Below, in pieces: positions 42,778 to 53,400 of a stretch of 64,000 nucleotides of DNA. The first letter of the stretch is position 1. Every line of letters begins with the position of its first letter. Origin of the DNA: Paenibacillus planticolens (GTDB taxonomy: Bacteria; Bacillota; Bacilli; Paenibacillales; NBRC-103111); the NCBI RefSeq assembly GCF_013141725.1, contig NZ_WHNZ01000007.1:310001-374000 (forward strand), in the 5' to 3' direction. Both the position numbers and the translations under genes were made by a program. The notes beneath the pieces were generated by a model, which saw nothing but the letters and a program-made list of their open reading frames with translations, was not told the DNA's origin and did not search any database.

Positions 42778-42877
42778 CTTGCCCACTCCTCTACATATCA
42801 ACATTAGGCTATATGATTTCCAACAGCTTCCATTGATATGTATGCGGAGCAGACAAGACATTTTGAAGCCGAGCGAT

Positions 42878-43651
42878 TTACTTGATTATTGTCCCACTCG
42901 AACTGTTTCCAGCGGCAGGATCCCCATTATCAAAAAAGGATGTGTCTAATATTCTCGCATAAATATACGGGTTTAAATTATGGCTTTGCACATGAAGTTT
43001 GATTTTTTCGAGGCCCTCTACATTAAACATAAGACGTTTGACATCGTCATCAGGACTAACGCTGTGCATTTCCAAGACAGTTGAAGCTGCACTTCCCGCA
43101 GTGTCTCCCGCATTATAAAGCGAAAATTCCACGTCATACTCACCTGGACTTATGACAGCCGCATCCAGGACGAGCCGCTTGTATTTACGGTCAAGGGTGA
43201 AATAAGCGTCCCCATATTGGTCAATCTTTAAAACCTCTTGGTACTGTTTATCTTTTACATTCGTTTCTTTAGGGTCTTTGGTTGGAATCGCGTAGATGTT
43301 GTCAATTTCCATCGGCATTGCGAAAATCGGCGTCTTTTCACCCGGTTTGCCTCCAATGTAAATCTTTTGATTAGCAGCATCGTAATCGATCGGTATTTTT
43401 AACGCTTCAGCCAGAGCGCGGACAGGCAAATAGTTGTTCCCATTGTAAAAAATCGCTGTCAGCGGTTTTCCATCTTCGTCTCTGGGCTGCCATAGCTCTC
43501 CTTTCAATACAAACGATACGCCCCTGTTGAAAAACGCGTTGATCGGCTCCAAATTAGCCGCCGCATAAGCGGAACCAAACGAGCTAACAAACATTGCAAC
43601 AACAACGAGCATGATTCTAACCGCTTTCGATTTCTTCACTTTCATTCTCAA
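42878..43651 (-). CDS. Secreted stalk-domain (copper amine oxidase N-terminal-like) protein
   Basis: This is a 257-residue protein. The signal peptide ends near SAYA-AANLEP. Residues about 30-105 form the stalk domain (VSFVLKGELWQPRDEDGKPL, YNGNNYLPVRALAEALKIPI, DYDAANQKIYIG), the usual YLPVRA copper-amine-oxidase-N module of Paenibacillus surface proteins. It mediates wall or protein contacts and is not an oxidase. A beta-sandwich of about 140 residues follows, similar in layout to NPCBM-like carbohydrate-binding domains (LVLDAAVISPGEYDVEFSLY, IKLHVQSH). The start is TTG 43651, with AAGGGTG 7 nt ahead. It follows the SLH gene by about 20 bases on the same strand. Confidence 0.78.
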   Translation of the reverse strand: MRMKVKKSKAVRIMLVVVAMFVSSFGSAYAAANLEPINAFFNRGVSFVLKGELWQPRDEDGKPLTAIFYNGNNYLPVRALAEALKIPIDYDAANQKIYIGGKPGEKTPIFAMPMEIDNIYAIPTKDPKETNVKDKQYQEVLKIDQYGDAYFTLDRKYKRLVLDAAVISPGEYDVEFSLYNAGDTAGSAASTVLEMHSVSPDDDVKRLMFNVEGLEKIKLHVQSHNLNPYIYARILDTSFFDNGDPAAGNSSSGTIIK

Positions 43652-43670
43652 TGAACTTCACCCTTCCTTC

Positions 43671-45335
43671 TCATTTTTTGACTTTCAACATACGAACGAT
43701 GGCCGAGGCGGCTTCCGCGCGGGTGGACAGCGCCTGAGGTGCGAATTTGTTGTCCGGAAGCCCGCCGACAATGATAATGCCGGTTTCTGCAGCTTTGGAG
43801 ACAGAAGGATTTGCCCACGGCGGAATGTCGGCTGCATCGGCAAAACTGGTTGGCTTCGCGTTGTCCGTACGAAGGCCGGAGGCCCGAATGACCATCGCAA
43901 TCATTTCAGCATGTGAAATATTCGCGTTCGGCCGGAACGTAAGGTCATCATACCCTTCTATGATTTTGAGTTTGACAGCCTTTGACACAAATTCTCGCGC
44001 CCATGATCCTATTTGATCCACATCCGCAAAGTTCATCGTAGTGTCGTCCGCCACAGCTTGCGATTGCAAAGCTTTCATCAGCATGGTCGCAAACTCCGCG
44101 CGAGTGACATTCGCATCAGGTTTGAACGTACCGTCCGGATAACCTGACACGAAACCGAGAGCCACCGCTTCCATGATCTCCGCGTTTGCCTTATGACCCG
44201 CGATATCTTTAAGGATGGCCGGTTCCGGTGTTTGTGTTATCAACGTGACATTGACATCACAACTATCGCTTAGACTCTCGCTTTCCGTTTTCACCATGAT
44301 TTTCGCCATACCCGGCGATTTGGCCGTTATACTGCCATCATTGTCCACTACGGCAATTTGGGGATTATTGCTGCTCCATACGATTTTCTGATTTCCTGCG
44401 TTAGTGGCAGCTACCGTTAATTTTTCCGTTTGTCCCGGTTTTAGCTCGATTGAATGTTTATTCAGTGAAAGACTGGCAATGGCAATTTTGTCAAAGTCGA
44501 TGATGTTCAGTTTGAACTTATTAATGATTTTGGAATTCGGATCGATTTCCGTCTTGTCCGGAACAATAACGTCTGGTATGTTCGGGGAAATCTTTACTTT
44601 ATCCACGATACTTATTGGAACTTTGGTTTTGACAAGCTTATTAAATATTGATGGCTGAAGTTCTTCAGGTAAATCATATTTGTCAATCACCATAGACAGC
44701 GAGTAATTATAAAGCGTGCTTTTATATTTGTCCGTCTGATTGTCAATATAGCTTAGAGGACCTCTGTGATCCATCGTGTTGTTTACGTAAAATGTTTTGG
44801 TTCCATCCGGACCATAACGTGTTATCCGGTAAGACGATTCCATGTTGGAGTTGTCATTCCATGTCAGCTCAACCGTTCCGTCATCCTTGGGAGTCACGTT
44901 GATATCCGACGGATCTGCGGGCTGTAAAATTTTATAAGGACCACTGCGCATTTCCGAATGGGTATTTGATCCAAATATTGGAATATAGACCACGTCGAGA
45001 CGTATAATAGCTGATGTTAGCTCCGGATCAATAGGCAGCCTGAAACACGAATCATTTTTACAATGATACATCGGATGCCAAATTCCGCCATTATCAACGG
45101 AGTATTCAAAAGACGGGATGGAAACGGTCCCTAATCCGAGATCCTCCTCAAATAAAACGCCATATTCTTCTCCAGCAATTAAATAGGATTTGCCACCATT
45201 AAAAACCATAAACCGCAGGAGTTTGGCCGCTTCCAGTTCCTTCATAGGCCACATGGTGTACAGCAGCATGAAAGCAAAAACGAAAATCATTGTCTTTCTT
45301 GCAGCACTCCTCCCGAATCGAACATTCTTCCTCAC
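43671..45335 (-). CDS. SLH-domain surface protein with Fn3-like and Big_2 domains
   Basis: This is a 554-residue protein. A signal/membrane segment (KTMIFVFAFMLLYTMWPM) is followed by a beta region and a fibronectin-III-like part (DINVTPKDDGTVELTWNDNS, about 145-200). A Big_2 Ig-like domain (IELKPGQTEKLTVAATNAGN, KIVWSSNNPQIAVVDNDGSI) spans about 285-365. Three SLH repeats end the protein: GFVSGYPDGTFKPDANVTRA, KIIEGYDDLTFRPNANISHA and GIIIVGGLPDNKFAPQALST. SLH triplets bind pyruvylated wall polymer, so it is wall-anchored. The start is GTG with AAGGGTG 7 nt ahead, the same form as the downstream stalk gene; the two are an operon. It carries neither cohesin nor dockerin. Confidence 0.88.
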   Translation of the reverse strand: MRKNVRFGRSAARKTMIFVFAFMLLYTMWPMKELEAAKLLRFMVFNGGKSYLIAGEEYGVLFEEDLGLGTVSIPSFEYSVDNGGIWHPMYHCKNDSCFRLPIDPELTSAIIRLDVVYIPIFGSNTHSEMRSGPYKILQPADPSDINVTPKDDGTVELTWNDNSNMESSYRITRYGPDGTKTFYVNNTMDHRGPLSYIDNQTDKYKSTLYNYSLSMVIDKYDLPEELQPSIFNKLVKTKVPISIVDKVKISPNIPDVIVPDKTEIDPNSKIINKFKLNIIDFDKIAIASLSLNKHSIELKPGQTEKLTVAATNAGNQKIVWSSNNPQIAVVDNDGSITAKSPGMAKIMVKTESESLSDSCDVNVTLITQTPEPAILKDIAGHKANAEIMEAVALGFVSGYPDGTFKPDANVTRAEFATMLMKALQSQAVADDTTMNFADVDQIGSWAREFVSKAVKLKIIEGYDDLTFRPNANISHAEMIAMVIRASGLRTDNAKPTSFADAADIPPWANPSVSKAAETGIIIVGGLPDNKFAPQALSTRAEAASAIVRMLKVKK

Positions 45336-45446
45336 AAGCTTTCACCCTTCCGTGCCTAAGATAAGGCTTTAATTAAAGTTCACTTCTAAGATGATATTAA
45401 AGCAGTCAGCGTTTCATGAGCGTTTCAAATCTTGCAAAATTGAAAA

Positions 45447-45470
45447 GGAGGGCAGGTTATCCTGCCCTCC
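45447..45470 (-). terminator. Terminator of the CE15 gene
   Basis: A perfect 10-bp stem (GGAGGGCAGG with CCTGCCCTCC) has a 4-base loop. On the minus strand TTTT follows. It is 6 bases past the stop. Confidence 0.8.
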
Positions 45471-45476
45471 AAATGA

Positions 45477-48400
45477 TTATTCGAGAATCTTCCTTGCCAC
45501 GAACGCAAGGTCGTTAATATCAATAACACCATCGCCATTGATATCCGCAATTTTCGCTTGATCCCAATCCGGATCGCTATTCTTCTTACCATAATATTTC
45601 GCCATGATCGCCAAGTCTCCGATGGTTACTTTACCGTCTCCGCTCAGATCTCCCGGAGTTCGAGTGATAACCAAGGACTTAAAGGCTTGCAGCGCTGCAT
45701 TCAAATCAACTGCCGCTTGATCCACTTGCTGCTGCGTCGCTGATGCGCTGCCGGCTACGGTGTTCGCGCTGTCGATCGCCGCTTGCAAGGCTGCCTTCGA
45801 TCCTGCCGGATATTGGCCGATACCGCTGCCTTCTGTCGCTGCATTGAGCTCCTCTTGCGCTTTGACAATAATATCGTTCAACGCCGTTTTGTCGATGACA
45901 ACGATGGCTGAAATTGTTACGTTGTGGGAGACTCCATCTACTGTCGTTTCCGCCCCATCACTGCCTGATACAACCGCATGGGATAATGCGATAGCCGTTT
46001 CAGAGGAGGAAGAGAGCGATTTTGCTTTAAAATTCAGCTTCAGCAAATCACCGCCGGAATTTACCGCATCGACGGCTCCCAAGTTTGCCGCAATAATCCG
46101 GACTTGACCCAACGTTTCTTTTTGGCCTACAATCTCGAATTTATCCTTTAGGGACTTCGCAGAGACAAACTCTACTTTTTCGGGGTCAAAAGTAAAGGTC
46201 AAATCTTGCGCATAGATACTGTCTGTTACATGACTTAATCCATAGGTTAGGTCAAATGATGCACCGGCAAGAGCATTCGTAGCCCCCGCTAAAACCGCAT
46301 TGAGACTATCCGGAGTTGAGTCCTTGGGAAATTCGTAGTAGTACCAGCCGTTAGTGCCGTTAATGCCACCCTTGCCGCCGGTGATGGTGTTGAATCCACC
46401 CCAATAGTAGTCGTATGGGCTTTGGGTCTGACCGTTGGAGACCTTCAGCGAGTAAGGGTCTGTGTTCAGTCTATCGGCTTCCGCGTCGGTCAGCGTTTTG
46501 CTGCCGTAGAAGAAATCTTGCAGATATTTGCCTTCCACTGTGGCACTGGCAGCGCCATGGGGGTCTCCGCTGGACACATAGTTGCCTGTATTGAACTTGA
46601 CAAAATCGTCGCCATTGACGCCCAGCGTCTTGTAAACGCCCTTGGCGCTGCTGAGGCTCATGTTGTCGGTCGTGGAGCCGTCGTTATAGTCATTGAGATT
46701 CGTATCAATGATGATTGCGCGATTCGGTGCAAGTGTAGCCACCAGTGAAGTTTGGTCAAATGGCAGGCGGCTATAGTCGCCATAAGCGTAAGAATTCTCC
46801 TCGTGCTTATACATGTGGCCGTAGGGCAAGAAGTGACGGAAAAGCTCGGTCTCACGCGTACGGTTATGGCGGTAACTGTTACCCGGGCCTTCAGTGCCGT
46901 GGGCGATCACGTTTTCGGCGCCAGGGTTGTTATTGCTGAACATGGTGTCTTTGAAGTTGTACTCCTGGCCTTGCGCGTTATAACGCCAGTTAGCTGGGCC
47001 AGTTGCGCCTGCGCCGCCGGCAACGATCGCTTTTACCCGCTCATCAAAGACGCCAGCCACAAAGGCATACTTGCCATTGATGGAGAAACCTTTGGTGACC
47101 GCGCGGGTCGGGTCAATCTTAGCAGCCAGAGCCGGGTTGTTGGCAACCGCCAATTCCAGTATGTCCAGATAGGCCGAAACCGCAGTGGCGTTGGCCATTA
47201 TGACGCTTACGTCAGCGGTAGTATTGTTACGCGAGTAAGGGAAGAGATTGTAAAATGTGCCGCTGCGGTTGGGGTTGCCCCACGCTAAATCGGTACGTAC
47301 GCCATCCGCTGCCCAGTTGGGAAAGCTAATATTGGCGATGCCGTTAGCGGTCCAACTGCCTGCGAAGGAGATCGGAGCGGCTTGACCTTCTGGGACACCA
47401 GCGGTAGGCATGGTAATGCTGATCGTCACGTTTTGCTCAGTGCCGCCGGTAAAATTGACGTTTGTAGGCGTCACCTTCGCCGTGACGGTGGCGTTGCCGG
47501 TGCCGGCGTAGCTGTTCGTGACGAGGGAGACCTTGTAGTCCACATCCAATTTGGGCTTGTAACCATACTCATAGAACTGTGCCAGTTCCAGAATCTCCTT
47601 CTTGCGCTGGGCCCACTCCGCTTCGTTGGTTACCATGCCGCCCGTGCCCTTGTTCTTGTCAAAGAACTGCCAGACGTTGGGCAAGGTGTTCACAGCGGGC
47701 AGGTCGTGGGGATCCGGGTACTTCGTGTTCCCCCATTTCAGCCCGGCGAAAGCTTGGACGACCTCCAAAACGGCGGCTTCCTTCTCTGCACGGGTGGCGG
47801 AGGGGCTGTTTTTGATCGCGTTATATGCGGCTTTGGCACCAACCATACGGGCCTTGGACTCGGCAGTCCATACATTGCTGCCGTCACCGTTATTCGCATC
47901 GACCGTTCCGTTGCCCGATCCGCCGGGGTTGTTCTTGGAGTTCCAGAAGCGAATATCCTCCTCGGCGCGCCAGCCACTGTAAGCGAATTCCGTCTTATTG
48001 TCCCAGCCGGACAGTGTGACCTCACCCCAATCCCGGTTTCTTACGCGTTCGGAGTTCGGCAGATTGGAGCTGCCCTCGCGCCCCGCATAGTATTCGGATT
48101 TGCTCCAATAGGTAAAAGAAGCATTTTGATCGTAAATGCCAACATCCAAGCCGACCTGCGTGCCATTGGTCAGCTCGCGATCCCAGTCGTCGCCCCAACC
48201 TTCCATTTGCAGAGCCATCTCGTAGGTGTAGTTGACGCCCGGGCTGTTAGTCTCAGCGTTGTACCCAGATGATTTGAAAGCTTTCAAGCGTGTCGAATAG
48301 TCTTGATGGTTCGGGTTGAAGAAGGACCCTAGGGAAGGAATTCCGGTATTATAGAACGAGGACACCGAAGCGGCGTTCGGACTTGCACTCAGGAAGAAAA

Positions 48401-48950
48401 TGCCCTGGGTATCCGTTTCCATGCCCCACTTGTCGTTGAAGACATCCAGCGTGACGAACAGGCCGTCCATGGCGGGCGTATAAGTGGCTGCGCTCCAGTT
48501 CGGGGTTCCAGTGTCGGATTTGGTAGTATCGCCGGTTACCTCCACCAATACGTAGAGCACCGGGCCGTCCCACATGAACCGCAAGGTGCCTTCGGTTGTG
48601 GCATCCGGAGCGGTTGCCGTCATAGCGGTGTTGTACTTATTTCCAATCCTGTAAGGAGTGGCGTTGTCCCAAGCCGCTTCTTTGATGCCGTCCACCACGA
48701 TCGGGTTAGCGGTAAACTTGGCATTGCCCTGAGCCCTGGGTGAGGTGATTTTGAGACTCATGTTGTTGCTGCCGGTCGGCGTATACCGTTCTGTAACGTT
48801 GGTGTTATTAACGAAGTTCTTGTCATCCCGCTGGTTATACGGATACTGGTCGCCTGGCGAGGCAAGAGCCGCGGGTGCTGTCATGCCGAACAACGTCGCC
48901 ATAGTCAGCATAGTGGTAAGAGTTCTGCTAAATCTAATACGTTTCTGCAT
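45477..48950 (-). CDS. Secreted CE15 glucuronoyl-esterase-like enzyme with CBM9-like domain and cohesin-FIVAR-dockerin tail
   Basis: This is a 1157-residue protein. A signal peptide (to about ALASPGD) is followed by a CBM9-like domain (ANPIVVDGIKEAAWDNATPY, LRFMWDGPVLYVLVEVTGD) at about 75-320. The esterase region, about 400-850, has GFSINGKYAFVAGVFDERVK, where Ser is the nucleophile of the CE15 G-x-S-x-x-G-K motif, and SSGDPHGAAS with the catalytic His. Phe replaces the usual Cys before Ser. CE15 enzymes split ester links between glucuronoxylan and lignin. From about 887: cohesin-like domain, helical domain and dockerin (DLSGDGKVTIGDLAIMAKYY, DINGDGVIDINDLAFVARKI). GAGGAGG lies 7 nt before the ATG. 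The enzyme part is visibly richer in G+C than the tail, and long open frames on its opposite strand fit that bias. Confidence 0.88.
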   Translation of the reverse strand: MQKRIRFSRTLTTMLTMATLFGMTAPAALASPGDQYPYNQRDDKNFVNNTNVTERYTPTGSNNMSLKITSPRAQGNAKFTANPIVVDGIKEAAWDNATPYRIGNKYNTAMTATAPDATTEGTLRFMWDGPVLYVLVEVTGDTTKSDTGTPNWSAATYTPAMDGLFVTLDVFNDKWGMETDTQGIFFLSASPNAASVSSFYNTGIPSLGSFFNPNHQDYSTRLKAFKSSGYNAETNSPGVNYTYEMALQMEGWGDDWDRELTNGTQVGLDVGIYDQNASFTYWSKSEYYAGREGSSNLPNSERVRNRDWGEVTLSGWDNKTEFAYSGWRAEEDIRFWNSKNNPGGSGNGTVDANNGDGSNVWTAESKARMVGAKAAYNAIKNSPSATRAEKEAAVLEVVQAFAGLKWGNTKYPDPHDLPAVNTLPNVWQFFDKNKGTGGMVTNEAEWAQRKKEILELAQFYEYGYKPKLDVDYKVSLVTNSYAGTGNATVTAKVTPTNVNFTGGTEQNVTISITMPTAGVPEGQAAPISFAGSWTANGIANISFPNWAADGVRTDLAWGNPNRSGTFYNLFPYSRNNTTADVSVIMANATAVSAYLDILELAVANNPALAAKIDPTRAVTKGFSINGKYAFVAGVFDERVKAIVAGGAGATGPANWRYNAQGQEYNFKDTMFSNNNPGAENVIAHGTEGPGNSYRHNRTRETELFRHFLPYGHMYKHEENSYAYGDYSRLPFDQTSLVATLAPNRAIIIDTNLNDYNDGSTTDNMSLSSAKGVYKTLGVNGDDFVKFNTGNYVSSGDPHGAASATVEGKYLQDFFYGSKTLTDAEADRLNTDPYSLKVSNGQTQSPYDYYWGGFNTITGGKGGINGTNGWYYYEFPKDSTPDSLNAVLAGATNALAGASFDLTYGLSHVTDSIYAQDLTFTFDPEKVEFVSAKSLKDKFEIVGQKETLGQVRIIAANLGAVDAVNSGGDLLKLNFKAKSLSSSSETAIALSHAVVSGSDGAETTVDGVSHNVTISAIVVIDKTALNDIIVKAQEELNAATEGSGIGQYPAGSKAALQAAIDSANTVAGSASATQQQVDQAAVDLNAALQAFKSLVITRTPGDLSGDGKVTIGDLAIMAKYYGKKNSDPDWDQAKIADINGDGVIDINDLAFVARKILE

Positions 48951-49113
48951 AGCATTTCCTCCTCTTATAGATATAGTAGAATCATGGTTATGACATCGAT
49001 CAACCGCTCTCTACTGATGTTAAATCTATCATAAGCATGTGCAAACGGAATTCATTTTCTTTGGCATTTCACTATTAATAATTACAGATTTCCGCGCACA
49101 CTCTAAAATGCAA

Positions 49114-49138
49114 AAAAGCCGCGATAGTCGCGGCTTTT
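49114..49138. terminator. Perfect hairpin inside the divergent CE15/kinase gap
   Basis: An 11-bp perfect stem (AAAAGCCGCGA with TCGCGGCTTTT) has a 3-base loop and T/A-rich flanks, a form that can stop transcription both ways. It lies 59 bases before the kinase start and 164 bases before the CE15 start, where a terminator is not expected. Confidence 0.7.
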
Positions 49139-49196
49139 AATCCAGTAGCGTTAATAGCTTACATGTAGCAGGAATACATAAATTAATAGAGAAATA

Positions 49197-50393
49197 GTGA
49201 AAATCAACTCTGAAAGTTGGATGATTATGCAGCGAAATCAGGAGAGCCTTAGTTCGTTATTAATTTCTTCCATCCCGAAAATCTTGGAAACGCATTTCGA
49301 TGCGATCAGAAACCAAAGTCATGCAGCAAACATGTTTGTTCAGACACAGCAAGAATTTTTATTTACGAGTATCACAGAGATCCAGACAGGTATGATCCAT
49401 GCCTTATTTATGACGGCTCCCAAATATAGGGACTATTTGGTTTCATCGCAAGCACAAGGATTTGAGCAAGGAACATTCACAGCTAGAACTTTAGGCGAGC
49501 ACGACCAGATCGTTTTGGAAATAAGTAAAAACTTAAATCTAACTTCTCAAAGCATCTTGATTGCCATAATCGAGCAGTACGAGGAAGATGCTAGTAAACG
49601 TGTGTTTTTAATCAACCGCTTGATGGAATGTAATTGGAATCGTTTTGCAAGCTTTACTCAAGGCTATCTGGCAAGTAAAGAGCAGCAGATTGATCATTTA
49701 CACTCGCAAAAGGTATCCGTAATGGGACAAATGGCAGCAGGCATGGCTCATGAGATACGGAATCCACTAGCGTCGATCAAAGGATTCGCTCAACTTGCTA
49801 AGCACAGACTTCAGCAGCCGGTAATCAAGGTAGACGAACTGACTCACTATCTTGATTTAAGTATTAATGAAATAGATGCCTTAAATAGATTAGTTACGGA
49901 CTTCCTGCTGTTGTCGCGAAAACGCGATAACACCAAGCATGACGACTCAGTTGTCGATGTTAAAGAGGTTTTACAAAGAGTTATCGGTATTGCAGAACAG
50001 ATCGTATTAAGCGATGAGATCCATCTTTCAACACATATTTCCGAGCAAGAATTATTCACCTTTGGCGACGCTTCTCAACTTGAGCAAGTGTTTTTGAATA
50101 TTTTGAAAAACGCAATCGATGCCATGTCGAATACAAATGGTGCCATACAAATTTGGGCGGATACAGCTGCTAATCACATTTTCATTAAAATCTCTGATAA
50201 TGGGACCGGCATGTCGAAGGAAACATTGGACCGGATCTACGAACCATTTTTTACGACGAAGGAAAACGGTACTGGCATAGGCTTGTCTATTTGCAAACAA
50301 CTGATTGAACGCCATAACGGCAGGATAGGGTACGAATCTGAAATTGGAAATGGAACCGCCGCAACGATTACTTTGCCAAAATTTAATTCATGA
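49197..50393 (+). CDS. Soluble sensor histidine kinase (sporulation-kinase-like)
   Basis: This is a 398-residue kinase with no membrane helix. About 170 residues of helical sensor domain precede the H-box MAAGMAHEIRNPLASIKGFA. The N-box LEQVFLNILKNAIDAM, G1 ISDNGTGM and F/G2 PFFTTKENGTGIGLSICKQL complete the catalytic part. The H-box and ATPase resemble the Kin-type and NtrB-like kinases of Bacillales that feed phosphorelays. No response regulator is next to it, so it is an orphan kinase. The start is uncertain: GTG 49197 has a weak site, and ATG codons 9 and 11 are alternatives. It is the only plus-strand gene in the carbohydrate locus. Confidence 0.9.
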   Translation: MKINSESWMIMQRNQESLSSLLISSIPKILETHFDAIRNQSHAANMFVQTQQEFLFTSITEIQTGMIHALFMTAPKYRDYLVSSQAQGFEQGTFTARTLGEHDQIVLEISKNLNLTSQSILIAIIEQYEEDASKRVFLINRLMECNWNRFASFTQGYLASKEQQIDHLHSQKVSVMGQMAAGMAHEIRNPLASIKGFAQLAKHRLQQPVIKVDELTHYLDLSINEIDALNRLVTDFLLLSRKRDNTKHDDSVVDVKEVLQRVIGIAEQIVLSDEIHLSTHISEQELFTFGDASQLEQVFLNILKNAIDAMSNTNGAIQIWADTAANHIFIKISDNGTGMSKETLDRIYEPFFTTKENGTGIGLSICKQLIERHNGRIGYESEIGNGTAATITLPKFNS

Positions 50394-50410
50394 AGTTCTG
50401 ATTTCTCACC

Positions 50411-53400
50411 TTACTTGCTGCTAAACTTCAATTCGTAATTCTGTGTGGGAACATTGAAGGTATAAGACTTTTCCTCTTCCGTACCGTGCGTAATTTGATG
50501 CTTTTGTTCATAATCTGCCACCATTTTTGCGGCTACGACTTTACTTACGCCTAATTCTACTCCCCATTTATTCATCAATTCATCGACAGCTGCATTGGTG
50601 GATTTTGCTTTGAAGGCGACGTCGCGTGAGGCTTGCTTTAGCGTCAGATTAATGACCTTATGGCTCTTGCCAACGGAGTAGGATTCAGGGGTTAGAATAT
50701 CGATTGCCGGCAGATAAAACGTTTCATCCAGAATCACGATCGGTGTCGTTGCGGCTCGAACAATTTCAGCGTCCAGTACGGGTTCTGCATCCGAAAACGT
50801 AATTTTTTGGCTGTGATAGGAATTCACTTTAGCTGAGGCGATGACGAATTTTTGTTGAAGTACGTCCCGGACATGCAGAATAAATTCGCCGGGAATAACC
50901 TGTCCGTTGTAACCTTGCGTCTTGAAAATAATTAACTTATCTTTGACCGGATTGCCTGCGAGAGATTGGGCCGCCGCTTGATAGACGGGTTCGCGCTTCG
51001 ATGGCGGCAGACTTTTGGCAGCCTCGGCTTGCTGCTTAGCAGCCTCCACAGTCGCTTGTTTGGCCTCTGCTTCCGCTTTAGCCGCATGCGCCTGCGCTGC
51101 TTTCTGCGCTTCTGCTTCTATCGCTTTGCCTTCTACTTCCGCCGCCGTTTTATAGATGCCAAGATCATAATCTTTCTGCTGTTTATCTAAATTCGATTGA
51201 TAATTTTTTTGAATTTCTCGCGCTTTGTTAGCCGCCTCGGCGATATCGATCGTATTATCGGATAGCTTTTTCAAGAGATCCGCAACTTGTTGTTGGCCGG
51301 ACATATCCCGGAAAATATTGGGTGTGCCAAGAAGATTTAGAGCGGCTGCTAGGCCTGTAGGATCTGGTGCTGACGTTGGATTCACGATATTCACTAACGA
51401 TTGAGGAAATGCTGTCGGAGTTGGCGTAATGACTTGTGGTTGAGGTTGAACAGCCGTGATCGGATTGATATCTGGCGCAGCGAAAGGAATCGGATGCTCT
51501 TCCCACTTCCAGAAGCGGGTGTTATCGATCTCTTCTGACACATTGCAGTGGCCGAGCTTCCCTTCGGCAAACACGCCGCGTGTCGGGAGCGTGATCAAAC
51601 GCTCGCTCCTCACGGAGGCAAGCGCGATTCTCTCCATGATTAATTCTCGTTCATGTTCATTAAACTGAGCGAGTTGATTTGTGGCCCATTGAATTTGATT
51701 CGGATCGTTGCTGTTAAGCGCAACGGCAAGATCGACGACAAGCCAATCCTGTATTTTAGGTTTCTTTGCCAAAGGATATGCAACATAGCTTCCGAATACT
51801 TCGAGCGGAGTCGGATCTACTATGTCCGCAAATGCTTCTTTTTCCATCTGAAGCGCGATCGAATTCGAGTCGTTTCCTAACAAAAGTAAACGATTATAGT
51901 AAGCGTGGTTACTATCAAAATGATCTTTTAGCTTTTTGATCGCGTAAGTTTCTTCGACTGTTAAGCTGGCCTCGGGGGAAAGAACCGGTGGAATGGAGGA
52001 TGGACGCGGCCCGGGACGTTTAATATACGTCATCGTATTCGAAGAACCGTTCGTGGAGAAATAATAATCGACGTCGGCGTTTTCAATTAGCGGAACGACT
52101 CCTCCAGCGAAAAATCCGTTCACATGCAGGCGATCAAGTCGCCATTCGTCCGTATCGTGCAGAACAAACTCAAAGCCGACCAAATTCGACCAAGCAACCG
52201 GCACGTCCGGTTTAGCGATAAACCACCCCATCGCCGTATCGTTTAGGCGCTCTCCGGTGTCCACATTATCTGTTACTGCTCCCTTTTCCCACAAATGAAG
52301 CAATGGCCTGCCTACGTTGGCGCCATCCCAAGTAATTAAATTAACCATCACAAGTTCATCCGTCTTATCACGTAAACCTTCGGCCGTCTTAACGCCGAAT
52401 TCGAATAAGCCGAAAGTTAAATCGCCTTCCCAACCCGCTGCCTTCTCAGGTGCCGGTGTAATATTGTTCACCTTTTGGTATTCGCGGATGGCTTCCCTTT
52501 TTTCAAGCGCATCGAAAGCGGTTTTTAATTTAGGATCCAACAGTGCAGGTTCAAGTTGGTTCCGATACGCAATTAAAGTATTGTCGTCAAACTTATCGAT
52601 TTGTTTCGGAAGTTTAATTAAGAGCGCGGGGCGTCTTCGCACCCATTCGACCGTAACGCGAAAATGCCGAAGCACTTCATAATACAAAATCGTTAACGTG
52701 TGGCTATGATTGTAATTTGTAAACGTTCTCGTCTGGATGCTTTCTTTCTCCTCTTGCCTGGCTTGGATAACGACGGTCGAGTTCAGCTCACGCTGAGCTG
52801 AGCTTGCTTGCGAAAAACTGTCGCTCAAGCGCTGAATGTTCTCCGCTGCGAGATCTCTGCTTCCATCGCTGGTAGCTGTTGAGCCGCCCATACTCCAAGT
52901 ATCGCCGACGGCCGCTCCGACATCAAGAATCCCCATATCGAACGAACCTGTTCCCCCCGACGAGTGGGCCGCTCCTCCCATAAACAAAGAGCCATGCTGA
53001 AGTTCTTTCAAACCTGCTTTCATCGTTTCCGTAATTGTGCGATCCCGATGCGTTTGATGAAGCAGTTGTTCGTTTAACGTCGTATTTTCGTCGCGCTTGG
53101 TCAAGCTGTCCCACGACCAGTCGATAACCGCAAGCTTAACCGTTTCTGCAGGTGCGAGTGGCAAACTGTACAATAATTCCCCTAAAGAATGACCGAGCGA
53201 ATACCAAGACACCTTGTATTCGTCGATGTATGCAGGCTTGCAATTCACGGGAACATCGAATCCTTCCGGCGCATCCGTCAGACGAACGACCTGTCGCAGC
53301 ACAAATTGTTGAAGCGCCATATTGCTGGGCACTAACGAATCGCAACCGTCTTCTCCCACGAGCGTTTTGGGACTTGCAGCAAAAGACGTCGGCGATAATT

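Noticed and set aside
47382-48272. Plus-strand open frame of 296 codons, and another at 46752-47288
   Set aside because: Both lie opposite the CE15 gene. They lack ribosome sites and protein-like composition, and they arise from the high G+C of third positions on the coding strand.
49033-49050. A cre-like half-site (TGCAAACG) before the CE15 gene
   Set aside because: Only one half matches, and the other half is shifted by one base.
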